Assembly: GCF_008831285.2 (NCBI RefSeq)
Contig: NC_045147.1
Span: forward strand, 7,844,334 to 7,908,333
DNA from: Nymphaea colorata
Taxonomy: Eukaryota; Streptophyta; Magnoliopsida; Nymphaeales; Nymphaeaceae
Length of the DNA stretch: 64,000 nucleotides
Direction: 5' to 3'
The notes below the pieces were generated by a model. It did not search any database. It worked only from the letters and a program-made list of their open reading frames with translations, and was not told the DNA's origin. Below, piece after piece: positions 11,674 through 23,603 of the stretch (its first letter is position 1; each line of letters starts with the position of its first letter). The position numbers were made by a program, and so were the translations under genes.

Positions 11674-13528
11674 GCCTTACCAATTCATGCTCAGCACCAA
11701 ATTCACTAATTTTTACATAATATAATTCAAATAATCAAGAAATCTGAATTCATTTTCATCTATTTTACAAGTTTGCTTCAAACTCTAATATTCCACTAAT
11801 CCTGATCTCTCCACTACTCCTGATCTCCATATCAATCCAACACTCTTGAGCCAAGACATAGGGTAGAGGCATGGAGTAAGCTAAGATGTCACTAAAGTCC
11901 AGCCCCAAACAACCTATTTTTTGGCACTAAAATGACCTCAAACGCAGGAAATTTCTGCCATGCAGATCAGCAAACTACTGAACTTTTAGATTTGACATGG
12001 AAAACAATGTGAGCTCTCCCCCATTTGTAACATCATATTCATTCAAAGCATAAAATCATTCGATTCACCTAATAGATCAGTCCCTAGCTATATCTAATGA
12101 AAAAAAAAATACTATTATACATCATAAATTCATTAAATCTCAAGTCCAGCATGATGAAACAATGATAATTCACTTTCTAAGGGAAGATATAAATAAAATA
12201 CACAAAATCAGTCCTGCTCACCTAAATTTTTGGTCTCTAGCTGCTACTAAAGTCCTTGACAAACACCTTACACTTCAACTGCAATACAAAATCGAAGATT
12301 ATTTTGCTGGAGGATGCCCAAATTTGCAGCAAGAGAGTTTTCCCCAAAATATAACGTCAGCCAAATATGAAACTGAGAGAGAGAGAAGAAGAGAGACAGA
12401 GACACAAAAAGAGAGAGTATATACCCTCCTCCCCCGCCATCTCTGTTCCTCTCTTCCACTCCTCTTCCTCTCTCATCTTCTTCTTCCCCTTCCTCTTGTC
12501 TTCTATTCCTCCTCGTTCTTCTACTTCCTTCCATTTTATTTGTTATCTTTTATTTCTCAACTCCTAGTGCTCGATTGAGAGTGTCGGACCACTGCTCTCA
12601 ATACCCTAGCTTTCTAAAGCTATTGAGCCACTATTAATCATGCACATTAGTTGTGTTTTGGATCCAGTTTCAAATTCAGATCCAGACCCAAATTACCATA
12701 CTATAATCTAATTGCACTAAAAAATGCATGCCTAAAAATGTGTCTCGGTGCATTGTTCAACAAATTTCATCGCTCATGCCTACACCAAATTGTTTTATAG
12801 ATGTCGATCCAAAGGTCTTTTTTGCACATAGAAATTCCCAAAACTGCTGGTCATGCAGTTCACATTCAAATCCCACTTAGATATAGAAATGTTTATATCC
12901 ATTAGTGCAATCCCTTCACCATAATAATTTTTTGGCACCAAGATAATGGGGTTGCTAGGTATAATTGTCTAGATTTTAAACAATTTTATAGATTTGCCCC
13001 AGAGGGGATGAGTGAAATTCTTGTTCTGCCCCTAGGACAAGGTCTAAATCAAATTTAAGAAATAAAACAAAAATTGTAAAAATTCCTATAAGTAAATCGT
13101 TAGATCTTATAGTTGGTGTTTGTTCCTATCATCAGCCTAGTGGAGATCTGATCATTAGCACACGGAATGGAAAATGAAGTTGGGGATGAGGATGGGGGGA
13201 AGAGAGGAGATAGAAGGAAATGAGAGAAACAAAAATGAAAAACCATGTTTCACCCCACAATGACAACTCATCCAGATATGGGTGGTTTGAACATTCCAGA
13301 TTGGACGGTTGAAGTTCATGGAAGTGTCAGATTAATTCTACTATTGGTATATATAGGAAAAATGAATGCCATTGGGTGTCAGGTGGCTAAAATTAAAAAA
13401 TTTGTCATTGAAAGGGATATATAAATTGTGGCTAAAACTATCATAAGTTGTAGACACATAATAAACAACATTCAATGTCAAGTTAATGACTGTTTTGAAT
13501 ACAATTTAACAATGAGGTAATATCCCAT
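11674..13528. other. Intergenic DNA without a supported gene
   Basis: A purine run (GA-rich, about 12375-12418) is followed by a pyrimidine run (about 12421-12545), which creates long open frames on both strands. These are compositional and not convincing genes. Nothing else is recognisable. Confidence 0.55.
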
Positions 13529-14335
13529 TGTTATCATCAAAAGACTGTATTCTGTTTTATTCAAACAAGATTTTCATTTATTTCAACCATTTTTACAGTG
13601 ATCTGGATCTACTTTTGGATCTTGAGCCCAAACTCAACCCAAGACAGACTTCTATATCTATATCCAAGTCCAATTCTTGACCAATCGATCCAAAATGGAC
13701 CTCTAGACCCATATCTGAATCCAAATACAAAATTTAAATCTAAAATCCAATTTTAGATCAAGATTTGGATCCAAATCCAAGTATTATATCCAAAATACAC
13801 ACCTTGATCTGAAATACAAAGCCAAAGTCCATAATTAAGAGAAACAAAAGAAATAAAGTCCAAACTAGAAAAACGGATCCATAAAACTGCTCTCAGATCC
13901 AAATTAGATCCAAAACCAAAATTTGGATGCAAATCGAGAAGTTCAACTCAAAATCTAAAGTTGAGGCCAAAATGGCAAATTTCGATACTATTGAGCTCCA
14001 TGCACGCATGCACAGACCTTCCCTTTGTTTTGCGTCTCAATTTTGCACAAAAAAAACTCCACAAATAAGTTTTGAACCTAAACTACTCATACAATCCTTG
14101 ATCTAATTAGCCTCAAGCATCGTCTAAAACGCATTGGCGACCAAGTTAACCTCATTCAGATCTAAAACGAGCCCAGAACCATCCAAAATGATGTCAGCCC
14201 TCGTGTAACAAAAGAGCATTTTGCCCGTTAAAATATGTGTTTTAAAAAATGATGTTTATATATATATATATATATTTTATGTGTGAGACCCCCTTGGGAG
14301 CCAGAGAGATGAAAGCCACCCCTTATTAGTCCAAA
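13529..14335 (+). mobile_element. Left part of the 5' LTR of element C
   Basis: From tgttatcatcaaaagactg onward this tracks 34060-34853 with frequent substitutions and small gaps, including the repeated phrase gatccaaat and the ctgggagcca/tgggagcca block near 14295. Similarity stops after tagtccaaaa at about 14335, exactly where 34847-34853 continues into catccctc. Confidence 0.75.
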
Positions 14336-15877
14336 ATAAGCCAATAAGGGGGCATTTTGCCCCCTCTTCCATGTGCCCTGCACGTTGCCAAGTGCCTTGG
14401 CTGAGCCAGTCACAGCCGTGCATGTGTGGGCTGTGCCGAGGCAGGGCCTACGCCCTCTGTAGACCCTTTTTTTAAGCTAAAAACTGTCTCATTGAGGGCG
14501 GTTTCAGTCTATGTGTGGGTATTAACCTTGCCCACACCCCAAAGGGATGTTTGTAGGGCTAAGGGCCAATCCCATTTGGTCAAGTCCTATTTAAAATAAA
14601 ATAAAATAATTTAAAATACTTGAAATTCTCATGAAAATGTTGTTAAATTAAAAAAAATCAAATTTTAAGTTTTGGCTTCAAAACTCTATATAAATACCCC
14701 TAAAATATTCGTTCTTGGGTATGAGCAAACCCTTGGAAAACCTCTAGTGCTTTTTCATTGAACACTTAGAGTTTTTCTCCTAGCTCTCTCTCCTCTTATC
14801 TTCTTTTTCTCCAACCTTGGGAACAAGCTTTCCAACTCACACTTCAAGAGAGCTTGAGGAGGCCTCTCGAACATCTTCAACACCTTGGAGCATCATTTGA
14901 GGAAGCTTTAGGATCATGGAGAAGGAAGCTCATTTTTTAAAAGCATTCTCATTAGAGGTATGTAGTCAATATTTTAATTCTTTTCTTTTTCTTTGTTTCT
15001 CCCTTATTCATCTCCTTATGGCTATATAATGAGACAAGAGCTATTATTGAGTGCACCGAGAGCATTAGCAAGGTGAAATTTATTCTATGATTGAAATATG
15101 TTTTTCTCTTCTCTTGAATGTGTCTTTTGCTTTGAGATGTTTACGCATAGTTTATTGATTTTTCAATTAATATGCAAATGAATGGTAAGAATGAGTGCTT
15201 GGATTGGGATTTCTTTGTTATTACATTGATTTTTGAAATTGAGATTTGTTCAACCGAAGAAAGCTCCTCATGAATGTATACATGTTAAAATGCATCTTCA
15301 TTACATTCTTACGTTTAGTATTTCTCTTAATCATCTGATTAGGGATCCCAATGGGAGCTTTCTTATGCTATTAACTTTTCATTTCAAGTGTGCCTGATTT
15401 TTTTCCATGCCCATTGGTGGGAAAAATAGATTTGCTTGTAATAGACGAAATGATTATCGTTTTATGCCTACGAGACTTAGCTTAGGCTCTTGCATGAGCC
15501 GAAGTTCTTCTTTGGCCTACATAGAAAAAAATTTGAAGTCGGATATGCACAAAGTTTTCTCTTGATTTTAATTTTTATAAATGCATATGTGTGTATATGT
15601 GTTATATATGTATACATGCACATGAATACTTTTCTTTAACCTCCTCTCTTTATGATTTAACAGATTCTTTTATAGATTTTTATATACATATACATATGAA
15701 TAAATATATATGTGTATTCTACTTTCTCTCTCTAGAATCTCTCTCACTCTCTACAAGTTAATACCTTTTTTTACAAACTTTCGTAAATATATTTGTGTAT
15801 TCTACTTTCTCTCTCAATCTCTATGAGCTACTACCTTTTTTTACAAACTTTTGTAAACATATTATATATATACATAA
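14336..15877. other. LTR-like segment absent from the 3' LTR of C, with TATA box
   Basis: This 1.5 kb has no open frame worth calling. It contains a promoter-like TATATAAA at 14687-14694 followed by a plausible transcript leader. At its right end are two tandem copies of a roughly 75-bp pyrimidine-rich unit (about 15712-15788 and 15789-15867); a third, diverged copy occurs at about 24085-24165, on the far side of the nested elements. It is either promoter DNA lost from the 3' LTR or an older insertion in the 5' LTR. Confidence 0.45.
14687..14694 (+). promoter_or_regulatory. TATA box candidate in the LTR-like segment
   Basis: TATATAAA is followed by aatacccc and then by a segment of mixed composition that could be a transcript leader. 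In plant LTR elements the U3 promoter has this form. This is inference from sequence alone. Confidence 0.35.
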
Positions 15878-16038
15878 TGTAACACTCATCCTCTTTCAAG
15901 TGGGTCGGGTCGGGTCCAGACCTGGACCCGAACCCAATTGAATGAGGAGCCCGACACGGGGGGCTTTTTCCCCTTGTCTTCCACTTCATCTTTTTCCTTT
16001 GGCTCGACCGTATGAGAAGAGGAGGGTGGGGTGCGACA
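15878..16038 (+). mobile_element. 5' LTR of element B (161 bp)
   Basis: Starts TGTAACACTCATCC and ends GGTGCGACA. It contains a short GGGTCGGGTC repeat. It matches the first about 150 bp of the 3 kb LTR at 23595-20525 (minus strand), then jumps to that LTR's type of ending. Confidence 0.85.
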
Positions 16039-16042
16039 GCTT

Positions 16043-16054
16043 TGGTATCAGAGC
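16043..16054 (+). other. Primer-binding site of element B
   Basis: TGGTATCAGAGC, complementary to the 3' end of plant initiator methionine tRNA, four bases after the LTR end. Confidence 0.85.
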
Positions 16055-16439
16055 TATGGCAAACCCCACTATGGATGTGAGTTAAAGACCATCTGTGAAG
16101 CCATGTTGCCCAGGTATGCACTACTTGATCGAATTATTATTGTACTTTTGATTCTTCAATAAAGTATAAGTACATAATGTGATCGATGTTTTGAAACATT
16201 GTGCTGATGCACGTTTGTGATTTGATTTGAAAGATTGGTCATAGAACTGGTTTGAGAATGAAGGTTGTTTGTTACTTCGAAAGTAGCTGCTTCAGCTTCA
16301 GCCACTCGAATTTTCGATATTCCTTCCTATTTCTCATCGACCGAATGCCATCTTCTTCTGGCGAACAATACCATGTTATTTCTCCTGCTTATATTGGCCA
16401 TATTTACTTTGTTCATTGGATGCATAGGAATTAATTTTG

Positions 16440-17250
16440 GGCACCAAGTAATGGAGGTTGACATATTATCGAAATGGTTAACCTCATCGTTCATGAAAGG
16501 TGATGCCAAGAAATGGTGGCAATCGACCGGTGAGATCCGGTTTGCAGGCTAACAGTCAATCTCATGGAAGCAGTTTAAAGATTCTTTCTTCAGCACTTAC
16601 TTTCCAGTGCATGCCAGAAATAAGAAGATACAAGAGTTTCTTGAATTGCAACAAAACCAGTTGAGCTTGTAAGAATATATTACTAAGTATCGGTATTTGG
16701 AGGCGTATTGCCCGCACATGTACACCATAGATGAGGCCAGAGCAGATAACTTTGTACATGGGTTGCACGATGGATTGCAAAGCAGAGTTTTGTCCAGAAA
16801 GCCTTGTGATTTGGATGAGGTGGTTACTATGGCTAGACGCATGGAAGAAAATTGGGCAAGGACACAAAAGGACCATCACAAGAAGGTAGGCCAGCACTCA
16901 CATGGAGGGCGAACACAGGTCAAAAACCACCACTTTGCAAGCAGGGCAAAGCTTTATAAGAGGCACGATAACCGAACATTTAGGCGGAACAAGCCAAACT
17001 GTAATGATGCCACACAGGGGTCAATGGCTACTCCGACTTCACCAAGGTGCCCCACTTGTTCACGTGTGCACCCCAAGAAGCCATGCTATCGGGATACCGG
17101 AGCTTGTCTACACTGTGGAAGGATGAGACATTTCATCAAAGATTGCCTCACAAAGCGAGAAAGAGAGTTGAAGAAGCCTGAGGCCGGTTCTTCTAGCGCC
17201 CAACGAATAACTGGACGTGTCTATGCGACTACTGTAGAGGAGCTACAGGC
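16440..17250 (+). pseudogene. gag: gag of element B
   Basis: The capsid-type segment [20 protein letters not shown] is followed by KKWWQST, then by stops at about 16550 and 16670 and an open frame from 16697. The zinc knuckle CLHCGRMRHFIKDC (CX2CX4HX4C) lies at 17105-17146. Gag packages the element RNA into cytoplasmic particles. The stops separate the capsid part from the knuckle, so no complete Gag can be made. Confidence 0.8.
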
Positions 17251-17740
17251 ACACGACCTTATTGAAGGTACTTTACTTATTGGTTCTCATATTGCTAGAG
17301 TGTTGTTTGATGCAGGGGCGACTCATTCGTTTGATTTGCCACTTCGCTAGAAGTGTCGGCTAAGAAGATGCCATATGTTTTAAAAGTGGTTAGCCCTATG
17401 CATGCACAAGATTCGTGTAGTGAGTATTTACCTGATGTGGACGTGGAGATCCATCAACGTCACCTACCTACACAGTTGGTGATCATAAGTCTTAGTGGAT
17501 TCGATGTGATTTTGGGCATGGATAGGCTATATGTGCATTATGCCAATATAGATTGCATGAAGAAGAAGATACAGTTGTTGACTCATGAGATGCAACCTGT
17601 GGAATTCCATGCTCGTAAAGCCAATCGAACTGATAAGATAATGGTGTTTGCTTTGAATGCTAAACGTTTGGTAGAAAATGGGAGTGTTGCATTCTTGGTC
17701 AATGTGTTGACCAATGAGATTGAGCCAGTGAGGTTACAGG
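17251..17740 (+). pseudogene. Aspartic protease region of element B
   Basis: The segment VLFDAGATHSF is the active-site loop, normally D-S-G-A. Here the codon reads DAG (17309-17317), so the catalytic aspartate stays but the following serine has become alanine. A stop at 17348-17350 interrupts the domain soon after. Downstream [20 protein letters not shown] corresponds to the usual IL-GMDWL-flap segment of Ty3 proteases, with W replaced by R. Confidence 0.75.
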
Positions 17741-18425
17741 ATATTGCCATCGTGAATGAATACCCTGATGTGTTTCCTGAGGAACTGTCAAGTTTGCCTC
17801 CAACACGAGAAGTGAAGTTCAAGATAGAGTTGTTACCAGGGACAATACCTATTTCTAAGGCACCATACCATATGGCACCCGCAGAATTAAAAGAATTGAA
17901 AAGGCAATTGCATGAGATCTTGGATAAGGGCTTCATTCGACCTAGTGTGTCACCTTGGGGAGCACCTATATTGTTTGTTAAGAAGAAGGATGGAACAATG
18001 CGTTTGTGTATAGATCACCGCATGTTGAACCAAGTCACCATCAAGAATAAGTATCAACTTCTTAGAATTGAAGACTTGTTTGATCAACTCAAGAATGCAA
18101 AATTATTCTCCAAGATTGATCTGAGACTAGTTATCATCAACTTTTGATACGAGAGGAAGATGTTTTTAAGACTGCTTTTCGAACTAGATATGGGCACTAT
18201 GAATTCAGGGTCTTGCCTTTTGGGTTGACCAATGCACCCACAGCATTTATGGACCTCATGAATCGAGTTTTCAAAGACTACTTGGATCGATTTGTTATTG
18301 TTTTTGTTGATGACATTTTGGTGTACTCAGATAGTGAGGCAGAGCATAGAGATCACTTAAGGAGTGCGTTGGGTCCTTTGCGTAAGCATAAGTTATATGT
18401 CAAATACTCAAAATGTGAATTTTAG
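17740..18425 (+). pseudogene. Reverse transcriptase of element B
   Basis: RT motifs are clear: [19 protein letters not shown], then [36 protein letters not shown], and [20 protein letters not shown] followed by FVDDILVYS with the catalytic DD pair. A frame shift and stop near 18145 separate motifs 1-3 from 4-7. The family copies element RNA into DNA from the tRNA primer. The close match to Tekay/Del-type Ty3 elements is from memory of the family, not a search. Confidence 0.85.
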
Positions 18426-18930
18426 CTAGAGAATGTAAACTTCCTTGGTCATGTGATCTCGAATGATGGAATTTTTGTTGATCCAGCTAAGGTGTCGGCA
18501 GTATAGGAATGGAAGATGCCAAGCAGCGTAACTGAGGTTAGAAGCTTCTTCGGATTGGTAGGATACAATCGTAGGTTTATACTGGACTTTTCGAAAATAG
18601 CTACGCTCATGACTAAGCTATTGAGGAAATGAATGAAATTTGTTTGGAATGAAGAGTGCGAGAAGAGTTTCCAAGCTTTGAAGGACAAGCTTACCACCAC
18701 CCCTATTTTTTGGGAGCGGTTGTGTTCTCACTAAAGATATGGAGACACTATCACTATGGGGCAATATTTGAGTTGTTTACAAATCACAAGTCATTGAAGT
18801 ACATATTCTCCCAAAAGGATCTCAATCTGGGACAATGAAGATGGATCAAATACTTAAAAGATTATGATTTCAAGATATCATATCATCCATGAAAAGCGAA
18901 TGTGGTGACTGATGCTTTGAGCAGACATGC
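18426..18930 (+). pseudogene. RNase H of element B, internally deleted
   Basis: The connection segment (ENVNFLGHVIS, then FFGLVGYNRRFI) is followed by FQALKDKLTTTPIF. The frame then jumps to GAVVFSLKIWRHYHYG and FTNHKSLKYIFSQKDLN. The usual block in between, which carries the D-A-S start of RNase H and its glutamate, is missing, a loss of about 50-60 codons near 18710-18720. Several stops add to this. RNase H normally removes the RNA strand during reverse transcription. Confidence 0.75.
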
Positions 18931-19169
18931 TAAGACAACAATGTGCAGTATGTTGACTCGTTCTTGGACATTGTTGCAAGATGTGATAGCTTAGCAGCCT
19001 CACCTTTGTGATGAGTACAAAGCAACGATGAATGTCTTGATACGGCATCCTTTGATGGTGGAGCTTATATTGAAGCAAAAGGAAGATTCTGATTTTGCTA
19101 AAAATGCAGAAGAAAGTAAGAAGACAGATTCTTCTTGGTATCAAGAGGAAGATGGTTCATTGTAGTTTC

Positions 19170-20040
19170 GACAAAGATTTTGGGTCCCTACAGATGAAGG
19201 GCTGAAATGTCAGTTACTTGATGAAACTCACAAATCCAGATTTGCTATACACCCTGGCAATACAAAGATGTTTTAGGATATGAAGAGAAATTTTTGGTGG
19301 CCTGAAATGAAGTGTGAAATTGCAGAATATTTGGCAAAATGCTTAGTTTGCCAGCAGGTCAAGGCAGAAGATCAACGACCAGGCGGCTTGTTACAGAGAA
19401 TTGATATTCTAGTGTGGAAATGGGAGGACATTACGATGGATTTTGTCGTCACACCAGAAGATAACATGATGCCATATGGGTGATTATTGATCGACTTTTG
19501 AAGTCTGCTCATTTCCTGCCAATTAGAATCAGTCAGTCATTGGAAAGTTTCGCAGAGTTAGACATTGACGAGATAGTAAGATTGCATGGAGTGCCAAAGT
19601 CTATTATTAGAGATCGAGATCTACGTTTTACCTCCAAGTTTTGGGGGTAATTGCAAAAGACATTGGGTACCAAACTCAAGCTAAGTACTGCATTCCACCC
19701 TCAAACTGATGGACAATCTGAGAAGACCATTCAGACTTTAGAGGACATGTTGCGTGCTTGTGTTTTGGACTGGAAAGGAGAATTTGATAAACATGTGAAA
19801 TTGACAGATGTCACTTACAATAACAGTTACCACTCTAGTATCGGGATGACACCTTTTGAGGCCTTGTATGGAAGACCATGCAGATCACCGACTTGTTGGA
19901 CCAAAATGAGTGATGGCAAGATTGAAAACCCTTTGGTATTGCAACATTACACTGATCAAGTACAATTGATAAGGAAGAAGTTGTTGACTGCTCAGAGTAG
20001 ACAAAAAAGTTATGCTGATCCTACCACCTAACTTGAGTCA
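19170..20040 (+). pseudogene. Integrase of element B
   Basis: FWWPEMKCEIAEYLAKCLVCQQVKA includes the CX2C of the zinc-binding HHCC domain. The catalytic core shows MDFVV, then IIRDRDLRFTSKFWG and STAFHPQTDGQSEKTIQTLEDMLR, the expected D,D,E segments. A shift near 19480 and a stop at about 19648 break it. After QKSYADPT the frame jumps directly to LSHVNDVFHVSMLRKYVPD, so about 60 codons of the C-terminal domain (GPY/F region) are deleted near 20030. Confidence 0.8.
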
Positions 20041-20340
20041 TGTTAATGACGTTTTTCATGTTTCCATGCTTCGAAAGTATGTACCAGATCCTACACATGT
20101 GATTGATTTTCAAGGTATTCAGGTGCAAGATGATTTGACAATGTAAGAAAAACCTATTAGAATTGTGGATCAAAGAGTGAAAGCACTTCGCACGAAGATA
20201 ATTCCTTTAGTAAGGGTGGAATGGCAACACCATGGGTTGAATGAGAGTACTTGAGAACTCGAGGAGGATATGCAAAAGAAGTACCCACATCTGTTCTTGC
20301 ATTGGGGTATGGTTTGAATTTCGATGATGAAATTTTATTT
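20040..20340 (+). pseudogene. Chromodomain-like C-terminal tail of element B integrase
   Basis: After MLRKYVPDPTHVIDF comes KPIRIVDQRVKALRTKIIPL, then VRVEWQHHGLNEST and ELEEDMQKKYPHLF. In chromoviruses this tail is a chromodomain that steers integration to particular chromatin. A stop replaces the tryptophan codon expected after NEST (TGA at about 20250), again consistent with G-to-A decay. Confidence 0.6.
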
Positions 20341-20353
20341 AAGGAGGGTAGGA

Positions 20354-20524
20354 TGTAACACTCCTCCTCTTTCAAGTGGGTCGGGTCGGGTCGGGTCAGG
20401 TCCAGACCTGAACCCAAACCCAATTGCATGAGGAGCCCAACGTGGGGGCTATTTCCCCCTTGTCTTCCACTTCATCTTTTTCCTTTGGCTCAACCGTGTG
20501 AGAAGAGGAGGGCGGGGTGTGACA
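20354..20524 (+). mobile_element. 3' LTR of element B (171 bp)
   Basis: Starts TGTAACACTCCTCC right after the polypurine tract and ends GGTGTGACA. It differs from the 5' LTR mainly by one extra GGGTC repeat and scattered substitutions. Both LTRs lack the same central 2.8 kb of the long form, so the short form was present when the element was copied. Confidence 0.85.
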
Positions 20525-23500
20525 GTTTTTTAAACATAAAGCATTGAGGTGCGACGACACAACAATTCAAAAAGGAGGGATCTATGTCACTCGAAACAAT
20601 GAGGCAAACTTTCATTTATATTACAATTTCAGTTCATACAAAATCACATCTATGTGTATGACAAAAATGCCTCAAACCATATAATTGATGTCTAACAAAA
20701 ACAAGACACCAATATAACTAAAACATGACGCGCCGACACTACAAAAGACCGAAAACCTCCCCAGTAGGATGTGAGTAGAGCCATCTAATCAACCTACTGC
20801 CTCGGGTCAGACAAAACCTGAAAAAGAGAAATAATTAAATGCTTAGCCTTCGCAGTATGACAACAAGCTAGGTAAATCCCTAAACCTTTTAGGTAAGGGC
20901 TCACATATGAGATATAACAATTATGAAACAAATTACTATCATATTATGGTAGGGCACACAGTCACATATCTTGTCAAAAAGCCCCTCACATATACCACAA
21001 TATGCAAAGGCCACACAAAGGCCACAATATCACATTCAATGGCCACACACAATTCAGACAAAACGCATCATTCATATCACTTCATTCACATTCTTTTTAC
21101 ATTAACTTTAATGAATTAACAGTTCCTGTGGGTGCAAACACAGGCACTGCACACCGTGGGCAGCCTACAACCAGGGAGACAACCCCCGTGGTGGCTCGAA
21201 ACAGTATGGATCCATTCCCGCTGCAATGGTAGAGCACTCACCCATGGATGTGTAAATTTCAAGGAGAGATACTCAGCCTTCCTTATGACACCCAGTTTAG
21301 CAAGACGAGAGCCCAACGCTCCAAGCACATCACACAACAATACCCTGGGCCCTTGCACCGCTTGCGCTCCGAATAGGCGAGACCAGTGGCGAAGGCAGGA
21401 CAACTCCCAAACACAATGCCAGAACCCACTGGCCTCTCATCTCCTATTCTTTCATTCTTATCATTATAATTGCACATTCACAAAATGACTGGCTAGCTCA
21501 TGAGGTTGGCTCACTTCACGAGTGCACCCACACCTCCAATTGCCTCCGAACGAGGGCTACACATATCATTAACATTTTTAGCTAGCCGTCATAACAATAC
21601 GGGTACAACTACCCTTCAATTTCATTCATTTTCATTTATGCCTATGACAATGCATGTGCAACACATCACAATATTCATTTGATCAAACTCATCAATCACA
21701 TCTTTCAAAACTTAGCCAAAGCATGAGAGTAGTCTCGGTCCGTGATTGGCTCATAGATGTCCTATACAATTATCATTCTATGATGTTCTCCAATGCATAA
21801 TCGGGGTCGAGGAGATTCTCGACTCGATACCCCACCTCATTTGTCTTAAGCAGTTATCAATTCTAGCATGCACATGCAAATGCGTAATAGTTTTCAAAAC
21901 ATGCTTCTAATAACTTTCCAAAACAAAACTTATCACATAACAAATCATTTGCATGCATACATACATTCACTCACAAAACAATCATTCACTCACAGTACAA
22001 TCGTAGGATCCTATGATCCTGAAAACACACATTCACATGTTGGCCCCCGGCAGAGATTTGTCTGGCATGCCGCCATACCTGACGTGTGTTCACAAAACAC
22101 CCAAAATGCCTCGAGCTTCGAATCGGGTCACTCAAGGTCTACGGGATGTGCCCGGTGTACCTGCAAACATAAGCAAGTGATAAGATTTCTACTTATTTTG
22201 CTTTACAATCTATACAGTGTAAGATATACTCATTGAGGTATGTCATCGCCTCAAGAAGGTGTTGACGGGTAGTGTCGACCCACAAAACCCTCCAATAGGC
22301 TTCTTCTCAACCCCTTGAGGTTGTCACCCAATGATTTAAGCTTCATGCTTTCGATTGAACTAACCACTTAATATGTTTCTCCTTTGCTTCTATAGTTGAG
22401 GCGTCTTCCCAATAATTACACTCAACTCACGTATTCCTTCCCAACCAAAGCCACAATTCACATATTCACAAGAGTATGCACTACAAGTTCTCGACAAAGA
22501 CTCTAAATCTTCTCAACCACATCAAATCTCTACCATGTTTCCTAATCGCTTCGAAACTCAACCCATCATACTAAAGAGATAGATATACATTTAAATCTTC
22601 GTCCTACTCAAAATAGGCATAATCCTTCTCCAAAATAGCAACATCATTAATACGCATTCCAAATCATTGGATCATGAGTCTAGCATGCTCAATCATTAAT
22701 TATACATACCTTAATAGATAACATTAATCGATTTGGGTTTAGTTAGGCGTCGCTCACCCCAATCCTAGTGTCCAAACTGCTGCAATGTTCTTGGCAGCCA
22801 CGTCAAATGTTCGATGGAGCGCCAAAGCCAAAGATTGCTCACTGCCTTCACCATCAACGCCTTCACTTCACTGGTATGAGGGAAAAGATGTGTCCCCAAG
22901 CTACAAACTGACCAAACAGTCACTAACTAGTTAGAAAAGTGAAAATAAACTCTAGAGGGGAAGTCCGACTGAGAGGGATTGGTTCAGTTGGGGGAGGCAG
23001 GGAACAACAAGGGAGAGGGACTTGGTGCGAGAGAAATAGGGTGAAGGAAACAAGAGACGGGGAGTGAGAGCTCGAGCATAGGGAGAGATGCGAGAGTGAG
23101 AAGGGGGCTGCGAGTGGGAGCAACAACACATGGGGGAGTGAGAAAGTGCACACAAGGGGAGCAGAGACGGGCAGCGTGAGAGGGTATGCAGACAGAGGGT
23201 CGAGAGCACTGCAAAGGGGTGAGACGGTGCAAGAGAGAGCTGGTGGAAGAAAAAGGGAACGTGCATAGAGGGTTTGGATAGAGGGGAGAGATAGACAGAG
23301 AGGGTGATAGTGCGTGAGAGTGGCGGAGGAGAAGAAGGAAGAAAGAAGGGACAGGGAAAGAGAGGCCGATGGCTTACCTGTGCAACGCCATCACTGCCGC
23401 CATTGCCCTTCCTCTGCCGGCCCAATCGTCGCCGCTGCCACAACTTCGCCCTCCTCTACTCACACGATCGAGCCAAAGGAAAAAGATGAAGTGGAAGACA

Positions 23501-23595
23501 GGGGGAAAAAGCCCCTGTGTCAGGCTCCTCATCAATTGGGTTCGGGTCCAGGTCTGGACCCGACCCGACCCACTTGAAAGAGGACGAATGTTACA
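20525..23595 (-). mobile_element. Inverted 3 kb LTR (copy D1) of the Tekay/Del-like family
   Basis: On the minus strand it begins TGTAACATTCGTCC at 23595; its first 150 bp are about 90% identical to the LTRs of element B. The rest matches 56410-59374 in the same orientation over about 3 kb, including the block gcagcctacaaccagggag at 21160. Its minus-strand 3' end (about 40 bp, present in the copy at 56371) is missing where it abuts the 3' LTR of B. No open frame is credible; GA-rich runs at 22960-23350 create spurious ones. Confidence 0.75.
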
Positions 23596-23603
23596 TCAAT
23601 TGT

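Larger units (their letters stand above)
15878..20524 (+). mobile_element. Ty3/gypsy retrotransposon B (Tekay/Del-like) with very short LTRs
   Basis: The element has 161- and 171-bp LTRs (15878-16038 and 20354-20524), both TGTAACACTC...GACA, an intact tRNA-iMet primer site TGGTATCAGAGC at 16043-16054 and a polypurine tract AAGGAGGGTAGGA at 20341-20353. Between them are gag, protease, RT, RNase H, integrase and a chromodomain-like tail in Ty3 order. The RT ([24 protein letters not shown]) resembles the Tekay/Del chromovirus branch. Several frames are broken and at least two coding segments are deleted. Flanking pentamers CATAA and GTTTT do not match. Confidence 0.85.

Noticed and set aside
12162-12578. 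138-codon plus-strand frame and its minus-strand partner
   Set aside because: Both arise from adjacent purine-rich and pyrimidine-rich tracts; the translation is ER/K repeats followed by L/S/F repeats.
22952-23443. 163-codon minus-strand frame in the GA-rich part of the inverted LTR
   Set aside because: It is a product of GA/TC composition within a non-coding LTR and is not conserved in the other copy at 58773-59204 as a matching protein.
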